This document shows, piece by piece, positions 21,660 through 32,466 of a DNA stretch of 64,000 nucleotides; position 1 is the first letter of the stretch, and each line of letters begins with the position of its first letter. The DNA is from Gigaspora margarita (Eukaryota > Glomeromycota > Glomeromycetes > Diversisporales > Gigasporaceae): assembly GCA_009809945.1 (NCBI GenBank), contig WTPW01001603.1, positions 38,361-102,360 of the forward strand, given 5' to 3'. A program made the translations under genes and the position numbers. The notes beneath the pieces were generated by a model. That model was given only the letters and a program-made list of their open reading frames with translations, did not search any database and had not been told where the DNA came from.

Positions 21660-23441
21660 CATCAGCGAATTATATATATGTAATCTTATGTAAGATATTA
21701 CGGGCCGTAATATTACAAAAATCTTACGATCGACACAGTGTATTACGTAATATTACGTTAGATTACGGTAATATTATGGTTATTATTTCAAAATATTTCG
21801 AAATATACCAAATAAAAAAATGCAAATTACCTCCCCTCTACAGGGGTCACGTACTCATGCAGATCAATAAACTAATACGTGCAGGAGGTAATATTTTGAT
21901 ATTTTCGCATTGGTTCGCAATATTTTGGATCTTTTCGCATTGTTTTACAATATTTAGCAAATTTTCGCAAATTTTTAAAAAATAAATAATCGATAAACAT
22001 ATTTACATAATCATGCTTTTTTACAGGTTTTCACTTTATTTCGCAAGGTTTTGCAATTTATTATAAAATTTTATATTTTTTATTTATTATTACTTTTTAT
22101 TTATTATTATATATTATACATATTATATTATATATTATATTTTAATTATTATACATTTTTTACAGTATTATTTTTATATTATTATATATTATTTTAAATA
22201 CTTTCGCACTTCTTTGCATCTAATTCTATTACTATATACAAAAAACTAGCCCTACACACTTATTTTCGCTCACCTACAGTTAGCAATTATCTTCGCTTCT
22301 TTGTTTTCTATTGTCTTCACTTTGACTACTTCTTTTGTTTTGGCTATAAACTTTGTTTCGCACTCTTTTTCTAAAAACTTCAAAATAAAAAACATTTCTT
22401 AGAAGTGTTGGTTCTTGCAAATTGCCGAGGAAAGTCGCAAAGTTTCGAAGTAGTTAGGAATAAATAAACTAAAATAAAAATTAAAAAAATAAGTAAAAAA
22501 AAAAAACAAAAAAACAAAAAGTGTAAGCAAACTAATAAAAAAAAATAAACGAAGCCCCAAATCTTCGTAAGAGTTCACGTTCTTGTAAATTCAGAAATTG
22601 TAAAAACCATGTTAATGTTCTTGCGAAATGCCAAAAAAGTCACGAAGTACTGAAAAAGTCTGGACTGTTTTTCTTGCAAAGTGCCAGAAAGTAAGGGTTC
22701 TGTTCTCGCAAAGTGCCGAAATATAATAAATTAATAAAAAAAATTTTAAAATAAAACAAAAAAAACAAAAACAAAAAACACGAAACGAAAATATAAATAA
22801 CGCGAAACCTTGCAAAAACTTGCACAAACTTGCAAAACCTTGCGAAAACTTGCGTCTAACTAAATCATTTCTTTAAAGAAGCGTTCTTGGTGTTCTTGAA
22901 TGTGTTGGAAGTCTGAGTAGACATGCGCAAGGTATCAAAATGTTGTATGTCTTCTTGCAAAGGTGTCTTGTAAAAGTGCCGAAATAAAAAATAAATTAAA
23001 AAAAATTAAAAATAAAAATGAAAACAAAAAAAACAAAACGAAAACAAAAAATGAAACAAAAATAAAAAACGAAATGAAATAAAAACAAAAAAGTGAAAAA
23101 AAAATAGAAGATCTAATTATAAACAAAAGATCAAATCTGATCTTGTAGTACAGAATTTGAATATCATCAAACTATTTCGAACTATTTCGAAAAATCAGTC
23201 TAATGCGCGATCCAGGTTACAGATCTACTGATCCTGATCCAGCTTGGTTTCCTAGTCCTAAATTATTTTGAAATGGATCGAAATATTTTGTTAACCTATT
23301 TCGAAATATTTCGAAATTACTTTCGTAATATTTTGAAAATTTGATAATTCGAAATATTTCATAATATATTACATAATATTTTGCTTATATTACAGTTCGT
23401 AAGATCTTACATAAGATTACGCTATTATAAATTTGCTAATA
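21660..23441 (+). mobile_element. 1782-bp TA-flanked element, copy A of family G
   Basis: Starts CATCAGCGAATTATATATAT after TA and ends ATTATAAATTTGCTAATA before TA, with short imperfect TIRs. It is the reverse complement, nearly base for base and only one base different in length, of 25114-26896. It includes TACCTCCCCTCTACAGGGGT near 21831, long purine/pyrimidine tracts and repeated CTTGCAAA words. The long Phe-rich or Lys-rich open frames are low-complexity translations, not genes. It interrupts the decayed coding sequence. Confidence 0.8.
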
Positions 23442-23970
23442 TAATTAATGAGGTCTGGCAGAATTACTGTAACAGAAACAAGATTCTAGGAAAAGATAGT
23501 AATATACATCAGCAAAATAAATATACAAAATCTTTTGGAAGAAATTGCATGCCAAAATCTTTCAAAAGAATTGTGTTTGACACTATCTTTCGAAAGAATC
23601 GCAATCTTTCGAAAAATTTCGGTATGTATTTCTTTCGAAAGATTTCGAAAGAAATTTCAAAATATTTCAAAATGTATTGCAAAATATTGTGCAATAGAAC
23701 AAATAAAAACAATGCAACCCCATATCTAATTATCCCCTCTGGGGTCACAGTAGGTAATATTTTGCATATTATCGCAATCTTTCGCAATATTTCACAAATT
23801 TTCAAAATTTTTTAAAAAAAATAAAAAACAATATACATATTCACATAATCACGCTTTTGCAAATTTTTGAACATTTTTACAGGTTTTTGCATTGTTTTGC
23901 AATTTAATATAAAATTTTATATTTTTTTATTTATTATTATATATTATATATTTAAATTTATTTTAAATTA

Positions 23971-24465
23971 AGAGTATTGCTAACTTGCCCCCCTGGTGAT
24001 ATTAACCACTCTATAATTTACCAATCAGGTCGCAGGATCTTGAGTAACAAAATAAAGAAAATTTTAAGAAAACTTAAAAAAAAATCAAAAAATTATCATT
24101 AGGGCCGTGTCATTAATCACCTGATTATTTTTTATCAAAGGCCTACCCCCTCTCCCTCTTCTTTAATATATATATAGTCAGGTTCTTATATATAATTTCA
24201 ACTTTTTTTACCCCCTCCCCCCCTAAAAAATCACCTGATTTTTGTCACTCCCCTTATCGCAAAATTTTATTACAAAAACTAGCTTTGGGCTATTAAGTAA
24301 AAGTTTTTAGCCTAATTTTGCATATAAATAATCTATTCTCTAACTTAATATAACCTATACCCTAACCCTAATCCTTAAAGAATAATTTTTATATAAAAAA
24401 CTTTTATAAAAATAAAGAGTGGTTAAAATTTATAACTTAACCAGATGTTAAAATTAGTTAAATTC
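23971..24465. mobile_element. 495-bp insertion with 8-bp duplication
   Basis: Copy C of the host element has an uninterrupted TTTAAATTAAATATATAT stretch where this insertion sits, and TTAAATTA is present on both sides (23963-23970, 24466-24473). Ends are weakly inverted (AGAGTATTGCTAACTT versus a GTTAAATTC end), and inner arms ATTAACCACTCTATAATTTA / AAAGAGTGGTTAAAATTTA are clear. A smaller inverted repeat around AATCACCTGATT (24118 and 24228) is nested inside. hAT-like by duplication length. Confidence 0.7.
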
Positions 24466-25113
24466 TTAAATTAAATATATATTTTTATTTAATATTACAT
24501 ATTTTATTATATTATTATACATATATTATACAAAAAAAAAATGAAAAAAACAAAAATGAAAATGAAAAAAAAACAGTATTTAAAATACTTTCGCACTTCG
24601 TTGCATATAATTCCATAAAAAACTAGCCCTATATGCTTATTTTTGCTCATCTAGTTAGCTATTATTTCGCTTCTTTGTTTTAACTATCATTTTGCTTCAG
24701 CTATTTCTTTTGTTTTAGCTATCATATTCATTTTGCTCTTCTTTTTAAATACTTTCTAAAAATTGTAGAGAAGTGAAAAAATAAAAAAAAACTAATTCTC
24801 AAAAGTGTTAGAATTCCTGGAAAAATCTAGTATATTCTTGCAAAGTGCCGGAGAAGTTAAAATTGTTGTTTTTGTAAAGTACCAGAAAAGTTGTTTTCTT
24901 GCAAAGCGCCGAAGAAGTCAGAAATATAAAATAAAAATTAAAAAATAAGTAAAAAAATGAAAAAACAAAAAATATAAGCAAACTGAATAAAAAAATAAAG
25001 AAAGCCCCAAATCTCCATTTTTCTGAAACTTCGGAAATTGCTAAAAGCCAGGTTAATGTTCACAGAATTCTAAAAAAGTCTGGGTATGTTTTCTTGCAAA
25101 GTACCAGGAAGTA

Positions 25114-26896
25114 CATCAGCAAATTTATAATAGCGTAATCTTACGTAAGATCTTACGAACTGTAATATAAGCAAAATATTACATAATATATTTTGAAATA
25201 TTTCGAATTATCAAATTTTCGAAATATTATAAAAGTAATTTTGAAATATTTCGAAATAGGTTAACAAAATATTTTGATCCTTTTCAAAATAATTTAGGAC
25301 TAGGAAACCAAGCTAGATCAGGATCAGTAGGTCTGTAACCTGGATCACGCATTAGACTGATTTTTTGAAATAGTTTGAAATAGTTTGATGATATTCAAAT
25401 TCTGTACTACAAGATCAGATTAGATCTTTTGTTTATAATTAGATCTTCTATTTTTTTTCGCTTTTTTGTTTTTATTTCATTTTGTTTTTTATTTTCATTT
25501 CATTTTTTGTTTTCGTTTCGTTTTTTTGTTTTCATTTTTATTTTTAATTTTTTTTAATTTATTTTTTATTTCAGCACTTTTACAAGACACCTTTGCAAGA
25601 AGACATACAACATTTCGAAACCTTGCGCATGTCTACGCAGACTTCTGACACATTCAAGAACGCCAAGAATGCTTCTTTAGAGAAATGATTTAGTTAGGCG
25701 CAAGTTTTTGCAAGGTTTTGCAAGTTTGTGCAAGTTTTTGCAAGGTTTCGCGTCATTTATTTTTTCGTTTCGTGTTTTTTGTTTTTGTTTTTTTTGTTTT
25801 ATTTTAAAATTTTTTTTATTAATTTATTATATTTCGGCACTTTGCGAGAACAGAACCCTTACTTCCTGCCACTTTGCAAGAAAAACAACCAGACTTTTCC
25901 AGTACTTCGTGACTTTTTTGGCATTTCGCAAGAACATTAACACGGCTTTCGCAATTTCTGAATTTACAAGAACGCGAACTCTTACGAAGATTTGGGGCTT
26001 CGTTTATTTTTTTTTATTAGTTTGCTTACACTTTTTGTTTTTTTTGTTTTTTTTTTACTTATTTTTTTAATTTTTATTTTAGTTTATTTATTCTTAACTT
26101 CTTCGAAACTTTGCGACTTTCCTCGGCAATTTGCAAAAACCAACACTTCTAAGAAATGTTTTTTATTTTGAAGTTTTTAGAAAAAGAGTGCGAAATGAAG
26201 TTTATAGCCAAAACAAAAGAAGTAGTCAAAGTGAAGACAATTGAAAACAAAGAAGTGAAGATAATAGCTAACTGTGGGTGAGCGAAAATAAGTGTATAGG
26301 GCTAGTTTTTTGTATATAGTGATAGAATTAGATGCGAAGAAGTGCAAAAGTATTTAAAATAATATATAATAATGTAAAAATAATACTGTAAAAAATGTAT
26401 AATAATTAAAATATAATATATAATATAATATGTATAATATATAATAATAACAAATAAAAAAATAATAATAAATAAAAAAATGTAAAATTTTATAATAAAT
26501 TGCGAAACCTTGCGAAATAAAGCGAAAACCTATAAAAAAGCATGATTATGTGAATATGTATCGTTTATTTATTTTTTAAAAATTTGCGAAAATTTGCCAA
26601 ATATTGCGAAACAATGCGAAAAGATCCAAAATATTGCAAAACAATGCGAAAATATCAAAATATTACCTCCTGCACACATTAGTTTATTGATCTGCATAAG
26701 TACGCGACCCCTGTAGGGGAGGTAATTTGCATTTTTTTTTATTTGGTATATTTCGAAATAATTCGAAATAATAACCGTAATATTACCGTAATATAATGTA
26801 ATATATTACGTAATAAATCGTATCAAACGTAAGATTTTTGTTATATTACGGGCCGCAATATCTGACGTAAGATTACGTATATATAATTCGCTAATG
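25114..26896 (-). mobile_element. 1783-bp TA-flanked element, copy D of family G
   Basis: Near-identical inverted copy of 21660-23441. It is inserted into copy B: B reads ..CCAGGAAGTA before it and TAAGAGTTGTGTTC after it. Copy C shows the unbroken site with a single TA. Its near-identity and length match (1783 versus 1782) to copy A suggest both are recent. Confidence 0.85.
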
Positions 26897-27358
26897 TAAG
26901 AGTTGTGTTCTCGCAAAGTACCAAAATAAAATAAATTAATAAAAAAAAATATAAAAAAAAAACAAAAACAAAAAGTGTCAAACGAAAAAATAAATGTAGC
27001 AAAACTTTGCAAAAACTTGCACCTAACTAAATCATTTCTCTAAAGTAGCATTCTTGGAAATTTCGAAATTGCTAAAAAAATTAGTTGTTCGTTCTTGCAG
27101 CATATTGAAAGTCTAAGTTGGCTTGCAAAGTTAATTTGGTGTTTTCACAATGTGCTGAAAAGTATTTGGTTTTTTTGCAAAGGGTTTGTAAAGTGTGAAA
27201 AAATTAAAAAATAAATAAATAAAAAAAAAAGAAAAAACAAACCAAAAAAAAAACAAAACGAAACTAAAAACAATGTAAAACAAAGCGAAAGGAAAAAAAA
27301 CAATATAAAACTGTATAGAAGATCTAATTTATAAACAAAGATCTGATCTAATCTTGTA

Positions 27359-27543
27359 CAGTCTATTCCTGCAATAGTCATATCCGAAATAGTCATATTT
27401 TCTTAAGACTATATACCAATCATTTGCAGTATTATAAAATTAACTCTTGTTATAATCACATGATGTGACTATTATTATATTTCTCTCGCTATAGTCACGT
27501 CAAGTTTCTGCCAGACAGTGTGACTATAGCGGAAGTAGACTAT
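27359..27543. mobile_element. 185-bp pogo-like MITE
   Basis: Starts CAGTCTATTCCTGCAATAGTC and ends GACTATAGCGGAAGTAGACTA, with TA on both sides. The matching position in copy C (about 58368) is unbroken with one TA. Internal words ATAGTCA recur. Confidence 0.85.
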
Positions 27544-27955
27544 AATACAAAATTTGTAGATTAATTTTGATACATTATACAATATTTTAAAGTATTTCAA
27601 AATATAGTCCAATGTGTCCTTGGTATGACCCAGGTTACATATCTACTAATCCAGCCTATCCAGCCAGTTCTAAAATATTTCGAATTATTTCGATTACAAA
27701 ATATTTCGAAAAATATTTCGAATCTACTTTTGAATTATTTTGAACCTATTTTCGAAATATTTCGAAAATGAAATATTTTGAAATATATTTCGAGATATTT
27801 CAAAATATATTGCGGTATGCGAAATCTTTCGAAAGATTTTGCAGTAATACAAGATCTTTCGAAAGATTTCGGTACTATAAATTTGCTAATGTAGAAGGAC
27901 TGCATACAACTGTTAATAAGATAAACATTAAAAAAAGCTTCCCTTCAGAGTAATA

Positions 27956-28259
27956 CCGTATATTCCCGAAAATAAGCAACCTTTTTTGGGACGAAAAAAT
28001 GGGGGTTGCTTATTTTCGAATTGTTAAATTTTTTGAAAAATTGAAAAATGAACTAATAAAAAGTTATCCAAATGCTATGAAATTTTTATAATAAGTGTAT
28101 TTTTGTGGTTTGAACAAGTTTACTTAATGGCACTTTTGAGGTTTACTTAGTAAAATTTAGACTTTTTTATATAGCAACTGCTAATGCATTTTTTGAGATT
28201 TTTGAAAAAAATCAGGGGGTTGCTTATTTTCGGAGTAGCTTATTTTCGGGAATATACGG
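27956..28259. mobile_element. 304-bp short form of family F1
   Basis: Ends CCGTATATTCCCGAAAATAAG and CTTATTTTCGGGAATATACGG are perfect inverted repeats with TA on both sides. It lacks much of the left half seen in the ~550-bp copies. The best-preserved ends in the window suggest it is the youngest F1 copy here. It interrupts the decayed coding sequence. Confidence 0.85.
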
Positions 28260-28500
28260 TAACAAAAGAATTGCTGGTCTTCTCAAATAATCAAAAAGAA
28301 AGAATTAAACAAATGATAGTGGTATTACATCAAGTAATTACAGAAATCTGAAAAACAATTTGGAAACCAAGTAGCATGACAGAATATAATAGAACAAATA
28401 TTGGAAAATGGACAGCTATAGAAAAAAATAAGAAGATCAGTTCACTATTGCAGATGCTTCAATATATGAAATAGATAGAGAGGTATAGAAAAGACAATAA

Positions 28501-28903
28501 AATAGATTTTTGTAACTTATTTAGATAAAAAAAATACATCAGTAACTAGGTAGATATTAAATAGTTGAAAGGAACTTAGATAAATATAATAGGTAACATA
28601 GCTGGGCCTTTTGGTAACAAAACGGACCTTCGTTCGAGACAATATTAGAAAACAAAGACTATAGGAGACCTCAGTCTGAAGTATAGCCAAATTGGGCCAC
28701 AGATAAACTAGTTTGAGTCGAATGCTCATATAGTTTTAGGAATTTACTATACAAAATTTTGTATTTATTTTCTGAAAACAATAAAGAATCTAGACATAAT
28801 TATGTTTGTAAAAAAAAATAATAATAATTAAAATGAAAAATCTGTAATATGTCAAATTCTATAGTTTGCTCATATAGTTTTGATTTACTTAGTTGAGTTA
28901 TCA
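28501..28903. other. Spacer with possible minus-strand coding remnants
   Basis: Two minus-strand open stretches (28517-28729 and 28800-28994, the latter crossing into the hAT element) contain residues that may be old coding DNA, but no motif is recognised. No RNA gene is supported. Confidence 0.35.
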
Positions 28904-28911
28904 CCCTAGTA

Positions 28912-29932
28912 CAGGGTTGGCAATGGACTATGTCCATTAAAAATAAATTTGCCAATGGACCTAAATGGACCAATACCATAATCAATTGATCCATTGTTCC
29001 ATTGGTCCATTGGTTTATTTTGACAAAAATTATTTTTGTATAAATATACTAGAATTTAGAATTAACTTTTAGTTTGAAACTCTTTAATGATTTCAGTATA
29101 TTTAAAACTTTTTGGTTCAACTTATGCACAATATACCATATGTGTCCGAAAATAAGATACCTTTTTTGGACGATTTTGACACAAAAAATCCGGGGTAGCT
29201 TATTTCAGTTAAAATCGATTTTTGGTCAAACGACAATAGTTGTTACATAGTAAAGTTTAAATTCTACTATGTAAATCTGTTATTAGCGCTTAAGTAAACA
29301 TATTTGGGAGACTAAACTGCACCTATCCTGAAAGTTTCATCAGAATAGGAATACTTTTCATTATTTGACTTTTAATTTTTACGTTCAACGAATATATTTT
29401 GCTAATAAAATTTTAATCTCTTCGTTGAACGTAAAAATTAAAATCCAATTAATAAAAACTTCTTCAATTTCGTTGTAAATTTCAGAGTATATGTATTTTA
29501 ATCTTCTGAATAAGTTTACTTAAGCGACTTTAATCGATTTACTTAGTAAAATTTGACTTTACTATGTAGCAACTTTCATCGATCATGAGGTAGCTTATTT
29601 TGGGTCAAAGACATTTTTATGTTTCTTGACCAAAAGAGGGAGGTAGCTTATTTTCGGAGGTAGCTTATTTTCAGAAATATATGGTACATTGTTCATGATA
29701 TAGATTGCCTTAAGATAGTTCACAGAGTAATTCAATTGTGACTTTAAAAATTTAGATAAAATTTGTAATCATTTTATATTAAGTACAATAAGTAGTATAA
29801 CAAAAAACTATATTATTATTTAACCTACTTGTCCATTGGTCCATTAAAATAATGACTACCCCAATGGAACCAATGGGTCTGGTCAATGGACCTGAGGTCC
29901 ATTGGTACCAATGGACAAATGTGCCAACCCTG
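28912..29932. mobile_element. 1.0-kb non-autonomous hAT element
   Basis: Ends CAGGGTTGGCAATGGAC and GTCCATTG..TGTGCCAACCCTG, with CCCTAGTA duplicated (28904-28911, 29933-29940). Many subterminal copies of CCAATGGAC/GTCCATTGG in both orientations would suit transposase binding sites. It carries a family F1 element (29136-29684). Without that insert it is about 470 bp. Confidence 0.88.
29136..29684. mobile_element. 549-bp family F1 foldback
   Basis: Begins CCATATGTGTCCGAAAATAAG after TA and ends GCTTATTTTCAGAAATATATGG before TA. Nested in the hAT element at 28912-29932. Confidence 0.85.
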
Positions 29933-29984
29933 CCCTAGTATATGTTGGTACAGGTGACTGGTAGATAGAGTTACGGAAGATCTA

Positions 29985-30385
29985 TATATTTAGACTTTTA
30001 TATATAGTAGCTGCTAACAATTTCTTTAAAAATTTTTTAAAAAAGAAGAAAAGTAGTAATCCAAATCGTTAGTTGAAAAACCAACTAGTTAACAACTAAC
30101 TAGTTGACTAATCGATTGGAAATTTTTTAACCAACTAATTGTTAGTTGATTATCTACATAATAAATTTAAGGCATGCAATTTTTTAGCCAATCAGAATGG
30201 TTTGAAATAATACAGAAAACACATAATTATTTATTATACCAATCAAATTTATTAAAAACATGTGACTATTATTTGCAACTAATTTACAACTAAGTTGACA
30301 ACTAATTGATTGAAAAATTTTTAATCAACTTGGAACACTAGAAGGAAGTAGCTTTTTTTTGAAAGTAGCTTATTTTCAGAAATAT
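29985..30385. repeat. F1 right-half fragment interrupted by an inverted-repeat element
   Basis: AGACTTTTATATATAGTAGCTGC (29991) and GAAAGTAGCTTATTTTCAGAAATATA (30360) correspond to the right half of family F1. Between them lies a 287-bp element (30054-30340). It starts TAGTAATCCAAA and ends TTGGAACACTA, with AACTAGTTGAC-type internal inverted words and an imperfect flanking octamer (AAGAAAAG / GAAGGAAG), possibly hAT. Confidence 0.55.
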
Positions 30386-31250
30386 ATAATATATGTACTG
30401 TATATTCAGACTATACATGAGGACAAAAGCATTTCGGGTTTGAAAACCCGAAATTAAAATTTGAAGACAAAATTGTTTTTGACCTATTTTACTTGAAAGA
30501 CAAAATTATTTAATACTTTTTTTAAATAGACAAAATTATAAGGAACATATCTATATAAATTTTATTTGCTCTTCCTTATAAAAAATTTTAATTTTTTCTA
30601 ATGAGGACAAAATAGGTCTTTTTCAAAAATCAATTTCAGTGGCATCACTAATTCAGACTCAGACTAATAGGTAAGAATGTACTAAGTGCCCCAATTTTGT
30701 AGATTATTACACAATTAATTAAAGATTTTTTTTTATATGTTTTACAATACTTTTTTTGAAGTTTAATTCAAGTTAATCTAACAACTTTCATATTATACTT
30801 TACTGGCTGAAGTTATAATAATTAACTACTACTATGCTAATAAATTCTATTTGTTGAGCAAGCAAAAGGTAAAAAAAAACTTAAAATAATGATTTAGAAA
30901 AGTATTATAAGTATAAAGCTTAGATTGTGTGATCTTTTTGTATATTTTATATAAATTTTTTTTAAAAAGAAGTTGAAGCGTCCCAAATATTAGTTATTAA
31001 TTTCTTTTTTTTTTCTTTTTTTTTTTACAAAAGTTTTTAGAATATATATTAGATTTATGTAAATACAATGTATAATATGACTATAGAACAAACATGAATA
31101 TTAAAGATCTCTTTAATAAAATAATCGTATATGATACTATGGAAAATTCAAGTTAGATACAGAATTAGACATAATGATTATAAAAATAACTTATTTGTAA
31201 TAAGATTTAAATTGGTTCAAATTAATAAAGGCATATTGTCTATTTGTAAT
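30386..31250. other. Gene-free AT-rich region
   Basis: A short hairpin, TTTCGGGTTTGAAAACCCGAAA, lies at 30433-30454 between two GAGGACAAAA words (30419, 30602). Otherwise nothing is recognised. Confidence 0.55.
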
Positions 31251-31251
31251 A

Positions 31252-31503
31252 AGGCCATTTAAATTTATAATTTTGTTTAACGTTCCCTTAAGAAGCTTAA
31301 GCATGGTGGGGAGAGGGTCAAATTAAACAAACATATTAAAATTGCAAAAAATAACATATTGTTATTGGTTGATTTATAAACACATGACTTATTTGAATCC
31401 TAAGATGAGATGAGTGTTCTGATTGGTCTGTTTAATTCTAGAGAGAGCTCTTAGAGCTGGTAAGGGGGAGAACATTAAACAAAATTGTAATTTTGAACAG
31501 CCT
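31252..31503. mobile_element. 252-bp inverted-repeat miniature element
   Basis: Left AGGCCATTTAAATTTATAAT and right ATTGTAATTTTGAACAGCCT are inverted, and the match extends through TTTTGTTTAACGTTC to about 35 bp. The flanks share AATA. The superfamily is unclear. Confidence 0.65.
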
Positions 31504-31723
31504 AATATTCAGCAATGTTTACTTTGAAATTTTAAAGATAAATTTTGATTAAATTTCTTTTGATTTCACTTCAATTTGTTGCTTAATTTTTGAATTTTTT
31601 TTATTTAATAAAAATTATTGATTTTGATTTTTGATGACAATTATTAGTTATTGTAAAACATATAAAAAAATTGTTTATTAATTGTATAACTATTGGTTGA
31701 CTCAGATAATCATCCCAAATTTG

Positions 31724-32002
31724 GGGATCGTCTAAAGCCAGGTTCAGTCATGTGACCAACAGCCAATCAAATCGTAAATATTTGATATTCCCAAATTAGC
31801 CTAATGAGACAAAACAAAGAAAAAAAGTGAAAATACAAAAAATACAAGAAATAAGTGTCTAAACCTGTCTTGGGCACTAATAAAAAATATCAAAAAACCA
31901 ATTTTACATATGACTTGCCCTAACCTTAACCCTAACTAATCCTTACCCTAATTTTAATTAAATAATCAAAAATATATAAATGACCTGGCTTTAGCCATTC
32001 CC
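31724..32002. mobile_element. 279-bp hAT-type MITE (family H1)
   Basis: Ends GGGATCGTCTAAAGCCAGG and CCTGGCTTTAGCCATTCCC. CAAATTTG flanks it on both sides (31716-31723, 32003-32010). The core contains CCCTAACCTTAACCCTAA. Confidence 0.85.
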
Positions 32003-32010
32003 CAAATTTG

Positions 32011-32466
32011 GGGAATTGCTAAAGCAGAGTAAATCATGTACTACAGTATTTTTCTTTAATATTAGGGTTAGGGCCCATCTAGGTTAGGTTAGGTTAAAGA
32101 CAGTTATATAGGTAAAGTTACTTCTTTGACATTTTTTGGTAATGCTCCAAGGCAAGTTTAGACTACCATTTCTTCTATTTTTTGCATTTTTCTTTTTTTT
32201 TCTCTTGTTTTGCTTTGTCAGGCTAATCCGGATTTATCAAATTTTAATGATTTGATTGGTTGATTATGACCAGTGATGTAAATTGAATTCGCGCAGTAAA
32301 CACAGCGCACATAGATTTTAATTTGCGCGTATATCGGGGCTCCCTGTATATATAACGTGCGTATAAATTTTTTTTTTGTGAGTTTTTTTTTTGCGTTTGC
32401 GTGAATAAAAATTTTTTGAATTTATAATACTGATTATGACTTAATTTACTCCGCTTTAGCGGACCC
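32011..32466. mobile_element. H1 MITE with a nested 162-bp MITE
   Basis: Ends GGGAATTGCTAAAGCAGAG and CTCCGCTTTAGCGGACCC. CAAATTTG flanks it (32003-32010, 32467-32474), the left copy being shared with the neighbouring H1 element. Subtracting the nested element and its duplication leaves 286 bp. The core contains TTAGGGTTAGGG. Confidence 0.85.
32271..32432. mobile_element. 162-bp hAT-type MITE nested in H1
   Basis: Ends CAGTGATGTAAATTGAA and TTTGAATTTATAATACTG. ATTATGAC is duplicated (32263-32270, 32433-32440). The interior is locally GC-rich (GCGCAGTAAACACAGCGC). Confidence 0.85.

Larger units (their letters stand above)
23507..27891 (-). mobile_element. TA-flanked family G relative, copy B, with three nested insertions
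   Basis: Starts CATCAGCAAAATAAATATAC after TA and ends ACTATAAATTTGCTAATG before TA. It is inverted relative to copy C (58058-59986). Removing the insertions 23971-24465 (plus 8 bp), 25114-26896 (plus TA) and 27359-27543 (plus TA) leaves about 1910 bp, against 1929 bp for copy C. Sequence flanking each insertion joins to match copy C. Around 23530-23650 and 27825-27880 it contains repeated ATCTTTCGAAAGATT palindromes. Confidence 0.85.
20381..28500 (+). pseudogene. Decayed coding sequence split into five pieces by transposons
   Basis: Plus-strand coding-like pieces remain at 20381-20992, 21545-21659, 23442-23506, 27892-27955 and 28260-28500. They are separated by the elements at 20993-21544, 21660-23441, 23507-27891 and 27956-28259. 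Readable stretches include AEYIKRLQAGYNIQIKYV and QFVVTLDGYLNKPINKT (20600-20780), then RREKDFAYILSYEKNERTIK (21600-21650), EVWQNYCNRNKILGKDSN (23450-23500), EGLHTTVNKINIKKSFPSE (27893-27950) and NNQKERIKQMIVVLHQVITE (28290-28350). Joining the pieces by removing each element plus one TA gives plausible continuity, but several stops and frame changes remain. I do not recognise the family. A transposon-encoded protein is possible because the 5' edge touches the MULE-like element end. Confidence 0.55.

Noticed and set aside
22612..23126. Minus-strand Phe/Cys-rich frames that look like membrane proteins
   Set aside because: They are translations of A-rich or T-rich low-complexity DNA in family G elements. 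Similar frames appear in the inverted copy at 25466-26070 and in copy C.
23381..23815. 144-codon plus-strand ORF
   Set aside because: It runs across a junction between element A, the host relic and element B. Only the short 23442-23506 part belongs to the decayed coding sequence.
28600..28680. Possible tRNA because of CTTCGTTCGAGACAA
   Set aside because: No acceptor stem, D-arm or anticodon arm could be folded around this B-box-like word on either strand.
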